Assembly: GCA_963770505.1 (NCBI GenBank) | Contig: CAVYPR010000006.1 | Span: 992,001 to 1,056,000 of the forward strand | Direction of reading: 5' to 3' | Length of the DNA: 64,000 bases | Origin: CAVYPR01 sp963770505 | GTDB lineage: Bacteria > Actinomycetota > Acidimicrobiia > Acidimicrobiales > RAAP-2 | Shown here: positions 8,031-16,875 of the stretch, one piece after another | Numbering within the stretch: the stretch's first letter is position 1 | How the letters are laid out: each line of letters begins with the position of its first letter | Translations under genes and position numbers: made by a program | The notes under the pieces: generated by a model | What the model was told of the DNA's origin: nothing | What the model saw: the letters and a program-made list of their open reading frames with translations, nothing else | Databases searched by the model: none

Positions 8031-9392
8031 GTGAAGAGAGAAGGTGGTCCCAAGATCTGCCTAGTGGGGGCGGGCGGCATGTCGTTCGGGCCGGTGATGG
8101 TCATCGACGCCGTCAAGACCCGCCGCGTGCGGGGGGCGACGATGATGCTCCACGACGTCGACCCCGACCGCCTGGAGGTGGCCCGGCGGTTCGCCACGCG
8201 GGTCAACGAGCGCAACGGGAGCCCGATCCGGATCGAGACGTCCCTCGAGCCCGCAGAGGCGCTGGCGGGAGCGGACTTCTGTCTCACGAGCGCCGAGATC
8301 GGCCGGTGGCGGCATTGGATCGAGGACTACGAGATCCCCGTTCGCCACGGCGCGACCCAGATCACCGGTGAGAACGGCGGTCCCGGCGCGGTCTTCCACT
8401 CGCTGCGGTCCATCAAGACCATGCTCGGCATCTGCCGGGACATCGAGCGGTACTGCCCGGAGACCTTCCTCATCAACCTGACGAACCCGCTCAGCCGGGT
8501 GTCGCTGGCCATCAACACGACGACGACGATCCGCAACGTCAGCCTGTGCCACGAGTTCGCCGGAGGCGTCAGCCGGATCGCCGCGCTCCTCCGGCTGCCG
8601 AAGTCGAAGATCGAGGCCAAGGCGTCGGGCATCAACCACTTCACTTTCTTCACCGAGATCCGCCGCTCCGACACCGGGGAGGACCTCTACCCGAAGCTGC
8701 GCAGGCTCTGGCAGCGGCGGTACTTCGACTACCCGCCGCCGGTGACGGGGGTGGCCAAGCAGCTGGTGAAGGTCCCCTGGGTCAAGATCGCCGTCGAGCA
8801 GATGTACGCACCGCTGGTGGCCCACATGTTCCGCGAGTACGGCGTGCTCCCGTGCTCCGTCGACAGCCACATCGGCGAGTACGTCCCCTTCGCCAAGGAG
8901 GTCGCCGGGTGGCATCCGACGCCCGTCTACTTCCACCAGGACCTCATGGCCCGGGTGGAGAAGCTCATCACCAGGTACGGGGACGGCCGGTCCCACGTGC
9001 CCATGCACCGCGCCGGGCGGTCGGCCGAGGAGTCGTTCCCCATCATCGGCGCCATGTGGACGGGGGAGGAGCGCCGCCTCAACGCCGTCGACGTCCCCAA
9101 CCGCGGGTACGTGCCGAACCTGCCCGAGGGGGCCATCGTGGAGGTCCCGGCCACCGTCGGGGCCGGCGGCGTGGAGCCGTCGGCGATGCCGCCGATCCTC
9201 GAGCCCCTGGCCGAGTTCATGCGGGACCAGATCGAGATCCAGGAGCTGGTCGTGAAGGCCGCGGTCAGCGGTGACCCGGCCCCGGCATTCGAGGCCCTGC
9301 GGCGCGACCCGCTCTCGCCCCCCGACGAGGCGTCGTGCCGGCGCATCTTCGACGAGCTCATGGCCTGCCAGGCGGACGCCCTGCCCTTCTGA
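8031..9392 (+). CDS. Family 4 glycoside hydrolase (alpha-galactosidase/6-phospho-glycosidase type)
   Basis: 453-residue cytoplasmic glycosidase of GH4, which uses NAD and a divalent metal and cleaves glycosides by transient C3 oxidation. The NAD motif KICLVGAGGMSFGP lies at residues about 8-21, with DVDP ending the second strand. Metal-ligand motifs LCHEFAGG (Cys173) and GINHF (His203) are present, so it looks active. GTG at 8031 is chosen because GGGAGG lies four bases upstream; in-frame GTGs at 7998 and 8004 are weaker choices. It ends the plus-strand cluster, 14 bases from a convergent gene. Sugar specificity is not resolvable here. Confidence 0.93.
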   Translation: MKREGGPKICLVGAGGMSFGPVMVIDAVKTRRVRGATMMLHDVDPDRLEVARRFATRVNERNGSPIRIETSLEPAEALAGADFCLTSAEIGRWRHWIEDYEIPVRHGATQITGENGGPGAVFHSLRSIKTMLGICRDIERYCPETFLINLTNPLSRVSLAINTTTTIRNVSLCHEFAGGVSRIAALLRLPKSKIEAKASGINHFTFFTEIRRSDTGEDLYPKLRRLWQRRYFDYPPPVTGVAKQLVKVPWVKIAVEQMYAPLVAHMFREYGVLPCSVDSHIGEYVPFAKEVAGWHPTPVYFHQDLMARVEKLITRYGDGRSHVPMHRAGRSAEESFPIIGAMWTGEERRLNAVDVPNRGYVPNLPEGAIVEVPATVGAGGVEPSAMPPILEPLAEFMRDQIEIQELVVKAAVSGDPAPAFEALRRDPLSPPDEASCRRIFDELMACQADALPF

Positions 9393-9406
9393 GCCGCCCT
9401 GGGGGG

Positions 9407-10318
9407 CTACCCAGGGAGCGCCCGGCGCCAGGGGGTGAGGTCGAGACCGGGGTACCGGTCGGCGACGCCGGCCAGCGTCTCTTCGGTCCAGTAGGCGTGG
9501 CCGGGGGCGGGGAACCCCACCGCCGTGAGCTGGCGCTCGGTGGCACCCTGCACGAAGTGGAACCACTCGGGCCTGAGCCCCTTGAACGGCCAGGACTGGT
9601 AGCCGGCCCACTCCGCTGCCGCCGGCTTGTACCCCAGGTGAAGCATGGTCCGGACCCGGCCCGGCTCCGTCCAGTCGACGGAGCGGTGGTAGACATCGGG
9701 GCGGTACGCAACCACGGTCCCGGCCGGTCCGACGGCGATGCCGGGCTCGTCGTAGAGGTGCCCGAACTCGGCGAGGTCGAGGGTGTGCCGGCCCACCGCG
9801 ATGTTCTCGGTGAGCCTGATGGACACCAGGTGGGTGGCGCCGTTGTCCTCGGTGACGTCGCACAGGTAGACGAACATCTCCAGTTGCCGGTAGCCAGGAT
9901 CGCGGCGGGGAACGACGATGCTCTGGTTCGGGTAGTCGACGTGCAGCAGCTGGTTGAAGCCCGAGGGCTGCCCGGCGTACTTGGCCGTGAGCAGCCCCAT
10001 GTAGAGGCGAGGATCAGGACCGACGAGCTCCTCGGCCAGGCCGAGGACGAAATCGTGCAGGGCGATGGCGTTCAGCGAGCGGCTGCGGAACGGGAACTCC
10101 GGCCACTCCGAGTCCCAGTCCCTCCACTTCGCCGTGTCCTCGTCGTCGACGCCGGCGTCCATCTCCTCGGCGGTGGGGAAGATCCGGCCGACGGCCCGCT
10201 GGGCCCCGGCCAGCAGGTCGGGGGGGACGGCGCCGACGATGACGCACCAGCCGTCCTCCTCCCAGGCGGCCCGCAGGTGGGGGGCGAGGACGGCGGGCGC
10301 CTCGGGTCGACCGCTCAC
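9407..10318 (-). CDS. Phytanoyl-CoA dioxygenase (PhyH) family protein
   Basis: 303-residue Fe(II)/2-oxoglutarate-dependent oxygenase candidate. The double-stranded beta-helix iron ligands appear as HVDYPNQS (HxD) and the distal histidine VYHRSVD. The substrate of bacterial PhyH proteins is variable and cannot be told from sequence. The GTG start at 10318 overlaps the stop of the Tat-exported binding protein by four bases (GTGA), so both are translated from one transcript, downstream of the xylose genes. It converges on the GH4 gene with a 14-base gap. Its role in sugar metabolism is not obvious, which makes the coupling noteworthy. Confidence 0.87.
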   Translation of the reverse strand: MSGRPEAPAVLAPHLRAAWEEDGWCVIVGAVPPDLLAGAQRAVGRIFPTAEEMDAGVDDEDTAKWRDWDSEWPEFPFRSRSLNAIALHDFVLGLAEELVGPDPRLYMGLLTAKYAGQPSGFNQLLHVDYPNQSIVVPRRDPGYRQLEMFVYLCDVTEDNGATHLVSIRLTENIAVGRHTLDLAEFGHLYDEPGIAVGPAGTVVAYRPDVYHRSVDWTEPGRVRTMLHLGYKPAAAEWAGYQSWPFKGLRPEWFHFVQGATERQLTAVGFPAPGHAYWTEETLAGVADRYPGLDLTPWRRALPG

Positions 10319-11967
10319 CCTGAGATCCACACGCGGGTGGGTGACGTGATCCCGCGGTTCATGCCGATGAGCGCGGCGCCGCCCGGGGCCACCGGGTCGT
10401 TGAAATTCTGGACCTTCGGGTTGGCCACGACCGCCCAGACCTGTCGCCCCAGCCACGTGTACGGCAGGTCCTGGGCCAGGTACTCGCCGATCGACTGGTA
10501 CGCACGGACGCGGTCGGCGGCGACGGGGCTCTCTCGGCCGCTGACCAGCGCAGCCTGGATCCGCGGGTCGCGGTTCCGGGCGATGTTGAGCGAGAGGCCC
10601 GAGTCGTTGATCGTGCCGTCGCTCCAGAAGACGTAGTTGAGGTCGGGATTGGTCGTGCCGAACTGGCGCCAGGTCATCGCCTGGTACTTGCCGGCCACGG
10701 CCTGGTCGATGAGCTCGTTCTGCCCCACCACGGCCAGGGAGACCTGCATCCCCGCGCTCTGGTACTTCTGCTGGAGGTAGTAGGCCACCCGCTCCACCGT
10801 GGGATCGGGGATGTAGGAGAGGGTGAAGGAGGGGGGGTGGCCGTGCGCCTTCTCGTAGGCGCGGACCGCGCTTCGGGCACCCTCGGGGTCGTAGCCCGGA
10901 TAGGAGGTCTCGCGGTAGTAGGGCGTCCCGTGCACAAAGGGGCTGTTCACCGGGGTCGTGATGCCGAGTCCGAAGACGCGGCAGATGTCCTGTTGCGAGT
11001 AGGACTTGGCCATGGCGATGCGGGCGTTCTTGTCGTCGAAGGGGCTCACGGCGCAGTTGAGCTGCACGCAGGCCACTGTGGGCTCGCCGACGACGTCGAT
11101 GCTGTCGTCGACATAGGACCACTGCTTCTTGCCCCTGAACTGGACGATGGTCTCGGCGGTGGAGGTGTTGATGATGTCGACCGAGCCGAGTTGGAGCGCC
11201 TCCGAGCGCGATGTCTCGTCGATGATCGGCTTGTAGGTGATGCGGTCGAGATAGGGATAGCCGGCTCGCCAGTAGTTCCGGTTAGCGGTGGCGGTGAAGT
11301 GTGTGTTGGGGACCCACTTTGTGAACACGAACGGTCCGGTGCCGATCGGATTCTCGGTCCCGTTGGGGCTGCTCAGCATGGACGGAGCGGCCACGTACCC
11401 GATCTGGGAGGACAGGTAGAACGGAAGGGTGACCATCGAGGACGTCGTGTCGATGCGCAGGGTGAGGGGACCCGTCGGGGTGAGGTCCTTCACGAACTGG
11501 GAGAAGGCAGCCCCGGTGAGCAGCGACGCGGTCCCCTTCTCGAAGTTGGTGTACAGCGCGGACGCATCACACGGGGTCCCGTCGTGGAACGTGATCCCCG
11601 GCCTCATCGTGATGGTCCAGGAGGTGAAGTCGCTGTTGGGCGTGACCGACTCGGCGAGGTAGGGCACGACCTCCCCCGTGGTAGTGACGGCGGTGAGGGG
11701 GTCGAAGACCGTCATCCCGTACATGTAGCCGTTCTCGTCCCACTCGGCCGTGGTCGGGTCGAAGCCCTGTTCCTCCGAGTCGATCCCGTAGGTGAGCGAC
11801 CCTCCCCGCTGGGGCTTGGCCGTCGAGACGCCGTTGCGACCCGGGCCGTTGGTCCTGCCCAGCGCCTCGGCTTGCGCCGGGGACGGCTGCAGGTCCGCTG
11901 CGGCCAGCGCGCCCGCCGCGACGACACCCGCGGCGAGGAACCTCCGCCGACCGATCCTGTTCTCCAC
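10315..11967 (-). CDS. Tat-exported ABC substrate-binding protein, family 5 (peptide/oligosaccharide type)
   Basis: 550-residue extracellular solute-binding protein of family 5 (SBP_bac_5). The signal is twin-arginine type: GRRRFLAAGVVAAGALAAA near the N-terminus. GTG at 11967 is preferred (GGGGG six bases upstream); the adjacent GTG at 11970 is an alternative. Family marks are GGSLTYGIDSEEQGFDP, the WTITMRPGITFHDGTP motif, and GTGPFVFTKW. Known members bind peptides, nickel, or oligosaccharides. It lies 173 bases downstream of xylose isomerase on the same strand and is coupled to the PhyH gene. No permease or ATPase gene is in the window. A xylo-oligosaccharide ligand is a position-based guess. 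Confidence 0.92.
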   Translation of the reverse strand: MENRIGRRRFLAAGVVAAGALAAADLQPSPAQAEALGRTNGPGRNGVSTAKPQRGGSLTYGIDSEEQGFDPTTAEWDENGYMYGMTVFDPLTAVTTTGEVVPYLAESVTPNSDFTSWTITMRPGITFHDGTPCDASALYTNFEKGTASLLTGAAFSQFVKDLTPTGPLTLRIDTTSSMVTLPFYLSSQIGYVAAPSMLSSPNGTENPIGTGPFVFTKWVPNTHFTATANRNYWRAGYPYLDRITYKPIIDETSRSEALQLGSVDIINTSTAETIVQFRGKKQWSYVDDSIDVVGEPTVACVQLNCAVSPFDDKNARIAMAKSYSQQDICRVFGLGITTPVNSPFVHGTPYYRETSYPGYDPEGARSAVRAYEKAHGHPPSFTLSYIPDPTVERVAYYLQQKYQSAGMQVSLAVVGQNELIDQAVAGKYQAMTWRQFGTTNPDLNYVFWSDGTINDSGLSLNIARNRDPRIQAALVSGRESPVAADRVRAYQSIGEYLAQDLPYTWLGRQVWAVVANPKVQNFNDPVAPGGAALIGMNRGITSPTRVWISG

Positions 11968-12140
11968 CACGCACCCCCGGTGACCAGATCCAGGCGTCAG
12001 GGCCTGCGCCGCCTGGCCGGGCACAGGGTATCCCGCCGCCCCGAACCGGCGACGTCGGCGGTCAGTCGGCGTGGTGGCCCCGCCTTCGCACGTGAGCCCA
12101 CCGAGCGGCCGGGCTCCGGCCGCAGGTCAGCGGAGGCCGG

Positions 12141-13316
12141 TCAGCGGACGCCGGTCAGCAGTTCGGTCACCAACTGGTCGAGGCGCTCATGTCCGCAGCC
12201 GGGCTCGGAAAGGTCGGCGGCGGACGACGCGGCGGCGGCCAGGCGCAGGTGAGCGATCGCCTCGGGATCGAGTCCTTCCGGCGAGGTGGGCTCGGCGATT
12301 GTCGCACGGCGGGCCGCCCGGAGCGCCTCGGCGATGTCGGGGTCCTCGTGGAAGCGTCGCGCCTTGTCCCGGAGGATCAGATAGGTGCGCATGCAGCCTC
12401 GGGCGAACTCCCAGACGCCCTCAGTGTCCTCGGTGCGCAGCGCGTGTGCGTCGAAATGCCGCATCCCCGGCCAGCCTGCGTCCTCGAGCAGCAGGACCGT
12501 GTAGAAGGCGTCCCGGATCCCTTCAGCCCCGAAGCGAAAGTCCTGGTCGTACCGTCCGATGCGCTGCGCGTTCAGGTCGATGTGGAAGAGCTTGTCGTGC
12601 CAGAGGGTCTGGGCCACGGCCTGTGAGAACGACAGCCCGCTCATCGTCTCGTGGGCGAACTCCGGGTTCAGGCCGACCATGTCGGACCATTCCAGCCGGC
12701 CGATGAAGGCCAGGGCGTGGCCCACGGTGGGGAGCAGGAGGTCGCCGCGAGGCTCGTTGGGCTTGGGTTCGAGCGCGAACCGGAGGTCGTAGCCGCGGTC
12801 GCGCACGTACGAGCAGCAGAGGTTGACGGCCTCCGCGTAGCGGTCGAGCGCCACCCGGAGGTCTTTGGCCGCCTCCGCCTCGACCCCCTCGCGCCCGCCC
12901 CACATGACGAAGACCGTGGCGCCGAGCTCGGCCCCGAGGTCGATGGCGTCCAGCACCTTGGCCACGGCCAGGCGCCGGACCGCCGGGTCGTTCGCGGTGA
13001 AGGCCCCCTCCTTGAAGACCGGGTGGAAGAAGAGGTTCGTCGTGGCCATCGGGACCTTCATGTCGGCCTTCTCGAGGGCGGTACGAAAGCGCTTCACGAC
13101 GGCCTCCCGCTCCGCCATCGAGGCCCCGAACGGGACCAGGTCGTTGTCGTGCAGACTCACCCCGTAGGCACCGAGCTCGGCAAGCCGGAAGACGGTGTCG
13201 ACGGGGTCCAGCGTCGGTCTGGTGGCCTCGCCGAACGGGTCCCGCCCTCGGTTGCCGACCGTCCAGAGACCGAAGGTGAAGTGGTCCTCGGGCACAGCTT
13301 GGAAGGTGTCGGTCAA
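12141..13316 (-). CDS. xylA: Xylose isomerase
   Basis: 391-residue TIM-barrel enzyme that converts D-xylose to D-xylulose, of the short class typical of actinobacteria. Active-site and metal-binding motifs are intact: GVSLHDNDLVPFG (catalytic His), LEPKPNEPRGD (Lys and Glu), FAHETMSGLSF, KLFHIDLNAQ and MRHFDAHALRTED. The start is TTG at 13316 with AAGGAG about seven bases upstream. The xylulokinase gene lies 127 bases upstream on the same strand, giving the next step of the pathway. Confidence is high. Confidence 0.96.
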   Translation of the reverse strand: MTDTFQAVPEDHFTFGLWTVGNRGRDPFGEATRPTLDPVDTVFRLAELGAYGVSLHDNDLVPFGASMAEREAVVKRFRTALEKADMKVPMATTNLFFHPVFKEGAFTANDPAVRRLAVAKVLDAIDLGAELGATVFVMWGGREGVEAEAAKDLRVALDRYAEAVNLCCSYVRDRGYDLRFALEPKPNEPRGDLLLPTVGHALAFIGRLEWSDMVGLNPEFAHETMSGLSFSQAVAQTLWHDKLFHIDLNAQRIGRYDQDFRFGAEGIRDAFYTVLLLEDAGWPGMRHFDAHALRTEDTEGVWEFARGCMRTYLILRDKARRFHEDPDIAEALRAARRATIAEPTSPEGLDPEAIAHLRLAAAASSAADLSEPGCGHERLDQLVTELLTGVR

Positions 13317-13443
13317 GGTCCACTCCTTGGCCGGTGCTCGTCGGCCGTCCGCTGCGAGGTTCCTCCGTCCACGTTACCGAGTTCTCCCCGCGGACCCAAG
13401 CAAGACGTCCGCAGGTGCGGCCGGGGCTGGCAGCACCCAGCGG

Positions 13444-14901
13444 TCAGCCGCGGGCATGACGAAACCTCTCCCTGACCTCGGCCGAGAGGCTCGGGTCGTC
13501 GCTCGGCTCGGTGAGCGTGCCGTGGCGGAGCCCCCAGGCGTCGGTCACGTCGTCCACGTCCGAGCCCGAGGCGAGGACGGCGGCTTGGACGGCGGCGCCG
13601 GTCGACACGGGTTGGCCGTGCCGGGGCACCGTGACGGCCTGTCCGGACAGCGAGGCCAGGACGCCGCGGTAGGCGGACGAACGGGACCCGCCGCCGACCA
13701 GGACGAGACGGTCCCGTTCGACCGGTGCGCCGGCGTCGATGAGTGCGTCGAGGCCGTCGAGCAGCCCGCAGACCACCCCCTCGAAGGCCGCCCGGGCCAG
13801 GCCGCAACGGTCGATGCCCGGCCGGATCCCGAGGAGGGAACCGGTGGCCGACGGACGGTTCGGCGTTCGCTCGCCGGCGAGGTAGGGGACGAGGACCAAG
13901 CCGTCGGAACCGGGAGGTGCATGCAGTGCGAGCTCGTCGAGGTCGTCGTGGCCCACTGTGAGGAGTCGGGCAACGGCGTCCGTCACGAGGGCGGCGTTCA
14001 GGGTGCAGACCAAGGGGAGGTAGTGACCGGTGGCGTCGGCGAAGCCGGCCACCGAGCCCGTCGGATCCTGGACCGGACGTGTGCTCCTGGTGAACACCGT
14101 CCCGGACGTGCCGATCGAGACCGCCACTTCGCCGGGTCGGATCCCGATACCCAGCGCCGCCGCCATGTTGTCGCCGGTCCCGACGGCGACGGGCGTGCCC
14201 GCGGCCAGACCGAGGGCATCGGCGGCCGCCCGGGTGAGGGTCCCGGCCTGTGCCCACGGCTCGAGGACGTCGGGCACGACGCGCTCCCAGTCGACCGCAT
14301 CGTCGACGGCGGCAAGGAGGTCGTAGCGGTACCGGTCCTCCGCCGGCGACCAGTAGCCCGTGCCCGATGCGTCGCCCCTGTCCGACACCAGCTCCCCGGT
14401 GAGCTGGAAGGTCAGCCAGTCGTGGGGCAGAAGGACGTGGGCCACGCTCCGAAAGGTGTCGGGCTCGGTGCGGTGGAGCCACGAGAGCTTGGCGATCGTG
14501 AAGGCCGCCACGGGGACGCTCCCACAAGCGGCCGCCCAGACGGCCGGCTCGAAGCGGCCGGTGAGCCATTCGGCGTCCGGAGCCGACCTGGTGTCGTTCC
14601 ACAGCATCGCCGGGCGGAGGAGCTGCAGGCTCCGGTCCATGACCACCATGCCGTGCTGCTGCCCGGCCACGGCCAGCCCAGCCACCTCGACCGGCCGTCC
14701 GCCACGGCCGGCCTCGTCGAGCGCCCGGGCCGTCGCCTGGCCGAGCGCGCCCCACCACTGCGAAGGATCCTGTTCGCTGGTCGGCGGGGCGGTGGTGGTG
14801 TGGGCCGACTGACCGGAACCCACGAGCTCGCCGGAGGCCAGATCGCGCAGTTCCACCTTGGTGGACTGCGTGGACGAGTCCACGCCCACGACGAGAGGCA
14901 C
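13444..14901 (-). CDS. xylB: Xylulokinase
   Basis: FGGY-family sugar kinase of 485 residues that phosphorylates D-xylulose. The N-terminal ATPase motif VVGVDSSTQSTKVEL, the substrate motif AGQQHGMV, the central VGTGDNMAAALG and IGTSGTVFT, and the C-terminal VLVGGGSRSSAYRG adenosine motif are all present. The start is uncertain: GTG at 14901 gives the usual N-terminus but a weak binding site, whereas GTG at 14889 would follow GAGGTG by nine bases; the frame also stays open further upstream. It is the first gene of the minus-strand xylB-xylA-binding protein-PhyH series and is divergent from the L,D-transpeptidase gene. Confidence 0.94.
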   Translation of the reverse strand: MPLVVGVDSSTQSTKVELRDLASGELVGSGQSAHTTTAPPTSEQDPSQWWGALGQATARALDEAGRGGRPVEVAGLAVAGQQHGMVVMDRSLQLLRPAMLWNDTRSAPDAEWLTGRFEPAVWAAACGSVPVAAFTIAKLSWLHRTEPDTFRSVAHVLLPHDWLTFQLTGELVSDRGDASGTGYWSPAEDRYRYDLLAAVDDAVDWERVVPDVLEPWAQAGTLTRAAADALGLAAGTPVAVGTGDNMAAALGIGIRPGEVAVSIGTSGTVFTRSTRPVQDPTGSVAGFADATGHYLPLVCTLNAALVTDAVARLLTVGHDDLDELALHAPPGSDGLVLVPYLAGERTPNRPSATGSLLGIRPGIDRCGLARAAFEGVVCGLLDGLDALIDAGAPVERDRLVLVGGGSRSSAYRGVLASLSGQAVTVPRHGQPVSTGAAVQAAVLASGSDVDDVTDAWGLRHGTLTEPSDDPSLSAEVRERFRHARG

Positions 14902-15174
14902 CTCAACGAAGCTATCGCCTGACGGCCCCTGCGACGCCGCCGGGCCGCCCGTCGGTCCGAGCCCCCCGCTCCATCGGAGGTGAAGATCGGAGCGTCCGGC
15001 GGAGCCATCCCCCCGCCCGTCCGGGAAGCCGGCCGAAAGGGCACGTCCACCGCCAGGGCGGTGGCCGCCCCCGGAGCGTCGGCCTGCGCCATCGTCGGTG
15101 GAACTAGATTGAAACGGCGTCGAGGGAGGTCGGTGCCAACCACCGAAAGTCATCTCGCGAGAAAGTTGGCCAAG

Positions 15175-16644
15175 ATGAATTGGCGAGTCTGGAGTTCCCT
15201 CGGCGTTGCCGTGGCGTCCCTGGCGGCCCTTGGTGCGGTCGTGGGCACGCCGGTCAGCGTCGGTGCCCTGCCGGCTGACGTCGCGGGGTCACCTGTCCCC
15301 TTCGGAGACGCGGGGTCCCTGGGTGCGACGCCCGGGCAGACGGCGGCACCGGTCGTCGGAATGGCGGTCACGCCGACGGGCAGCGGCTACTGGCAGGTCG
15401 GCGCGGACGGCGGGATCTTCACCTTCGGGGACGCCGGGTACTACGGGTCGATGGGCGGACAGCCGCTGAGCCAGCCCATCGTGGGCATGGCCGCCACGCC
15501 TGACGGCAAGGGGTACTGGGAGGTGGCGTCCGACGGCGGGATCTTCACCTTCGGGGACGCCGGCTACTACGGGTCGATGGGCGGGCAGCATCTCGACCAG
15601 CCCATCGTGGGCATGTCCGCGACGCCTGACGGCAAGGGGTACTGGGAGGTGGCGTCCGACGGCGGGATCTTCACCTTCGGAGACGCCGGCTACTACGGGT
15701 CGATGGGCGGCGCCGCCCTGGTCGCCCCCGTGATGGGGATGGCCGCCACGAGCTCGGGGCACGGCTACTACGAGGTGGGAGCGGACGGCGGGATCTTCAC
15801 CTTCGGGGACGCGGCGTTCCACGGCTCGGCGGCCGGCCTCTCCAAGGCGCAGATCGTCGGCATCGCCATCACGCCCGACGGAGGTGGCTACTGGCTTGCG
15901 TCGGCGGCCGGCGGCGTCTTCACTTACGGGGACGCGGCCTTCTTCGGGAGCATGGGGGGGCAGAGATTGACGAACCCCGTCGTGAGCGTGGTCTCCACGC
16001 CGGACGGCGGTGGCTACTGGCTCCTGCCGTCCACGGCGCCCCGCCAACCATGGAGCGTTCCGCCCCTCTCGCTCGGGTCGAGCGGTCCCGCCGTGGCCTC
16101 CCTGCAGCAGCAGCTCTCCAACCTCGGCTACTGGCTGGGCGCGGTGAACGGGCAGTTCGGCGATTCCACCCAGCAGGCCGTCTGGGCCCTGCAGAAGGCG
16201 GCCGGCCTCTCGCGCAGCGGGGTGACCGATTACGCCACGTACGCCGCCCTGGCACAAGCGGTCCAACCTCAACCGCAGAGCTCGTCGGGGTACGTGATCG
16301 AGGTCAACCTCAACACCGACCTCGTGATGTTCGTCAACAACGGTCAGATCCTCTACACGCTCAACACGTCCACCGGCGGCGGGTACACCTACGGCGACGG
16401 AACAGTCGCCATCACGCCGATGGGCCACTTCCACATCTACAAGGCTTCCAATGGCCTCGTCGTCGATTCGCTCGGGGCTCTGTGGAGGCCGAGGTACTTC
16501 ACGGGCGGGTATGCGATCCACGGGGACACAAACGTCCCCCCGGTGCCGGTGTCCCACGGCTGCGTGCGCGTAAGCGACGAGGCCATCAACTGGATCTGGA
16601 CAGCAAACCTGGCACCGATCGGTACGACAGTCTGGGTGTACTGA
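15175..16644 (+). CDS. Secreted L,D-transpeptidase with six-unit GYW repeat head and peptidoglycan-binding domain
   Basis: 489-residue exported cell-wall enzyme. A signal peptide (MNWRVWSSLGVAVASLAALG) leads into six repeats of about 41 residues (GYWEVASDGGIFTFGD, then GSMGG), with the first unit split between the two ends of the block. A peptidoglycan-binding domain 1 follows at about 298-362 (LSLGSSGPAVASLQQQLSNL), then a YkuD catalytic domain with SHGCVRVSD (His461, Cys463). YkuD enzymes make 3-3 cross-links or attach proteins to peptidoglycan. ATG at 15175 fits the signal peptide; GTG at 15133 has GGGAGG close upstream and would add 14 residues. A -10-like TAGATT lies at 15105-15110. Confidence 0.9.
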   Translation: MNWRVWSSLGVAVASLAALGAVVGTPVSVGALPADVAGSPVPFGDAGSLGATPGQTAAPVVGMAVTPTGSGYWQVGADGGIFTFGDAGYYGSMGGQPLSQPIVGMAATPDGKGYWEVASDGGIFTFGDAGYYGSMGGQHLDQPIVGMSATPDGKGYWEVASDGGIFTFGDAGYYGSMGGAALVAPVMGMAATSSGHGYYEVGADGGIFTFGDAAFHGSAAGLSKAQIVGIAITPDGGGYWLASAAGGVFTYGDAAFFGSMGGQRLTNPVVSVVSTPDGGGYWLLPSTAPRQPWSVPPLSLGSSGPAVASLQQQLSNLGYWLGAVNGQFGDSTQQAVWALQKAAGLSRSGVTDYATYAALAQAVQPQPQSSSGYVIEVNLNTDLVMFVNNGQILYTLNTSTGGGYTYGDGTVAITPMGHFHIYKASNGLVVDSLGALWRPRYFTGGYAIHGDTNVPPVPVSHGCVRVSDEAINWIWTANLAPIGTTVWVY

Positions 16645-16679
16645 GCTTGCCGCGCCAGCCGGCGCTCGACACCGTCTGC

Positions 16680-16698
16680 CCGACGATCGAAACGTCGG
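16680..16698 (+). terminator. Possible terminator hairpin after the L,D-transpeptidase gene
   Basis: Six-base stem CCGACG / CGTCGG with a seven-base loop, 36 bases after the stop codon. No T-tract follows, so support is weak. Confidence 0.25.
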
Positions 16699-16875
16699 CC
16701 GCTTCGCACGGCCCTACGGATGCCGAGAGGCTCGCCAAACGCTGACGGAGCGCGCCTGTCGGGTACGGCACGGGACTCGTGGCCGCCGTGGCGGTGCCGG
16801 GCGGCAAGCAGCTTTGGGTGTGCGCCGGCTGCGTGGCGACCCCGGTAGGACAGTCGGACGCGGCAGAATCTTGCC

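Noticed and set aside
15095..15125. ECF-sigma promoter (GGAAC and CGTC) before the L,D-transpeptidase
   Set aside because: Spacing between the two elements is about 13 bases, too short for the usual 16-17.
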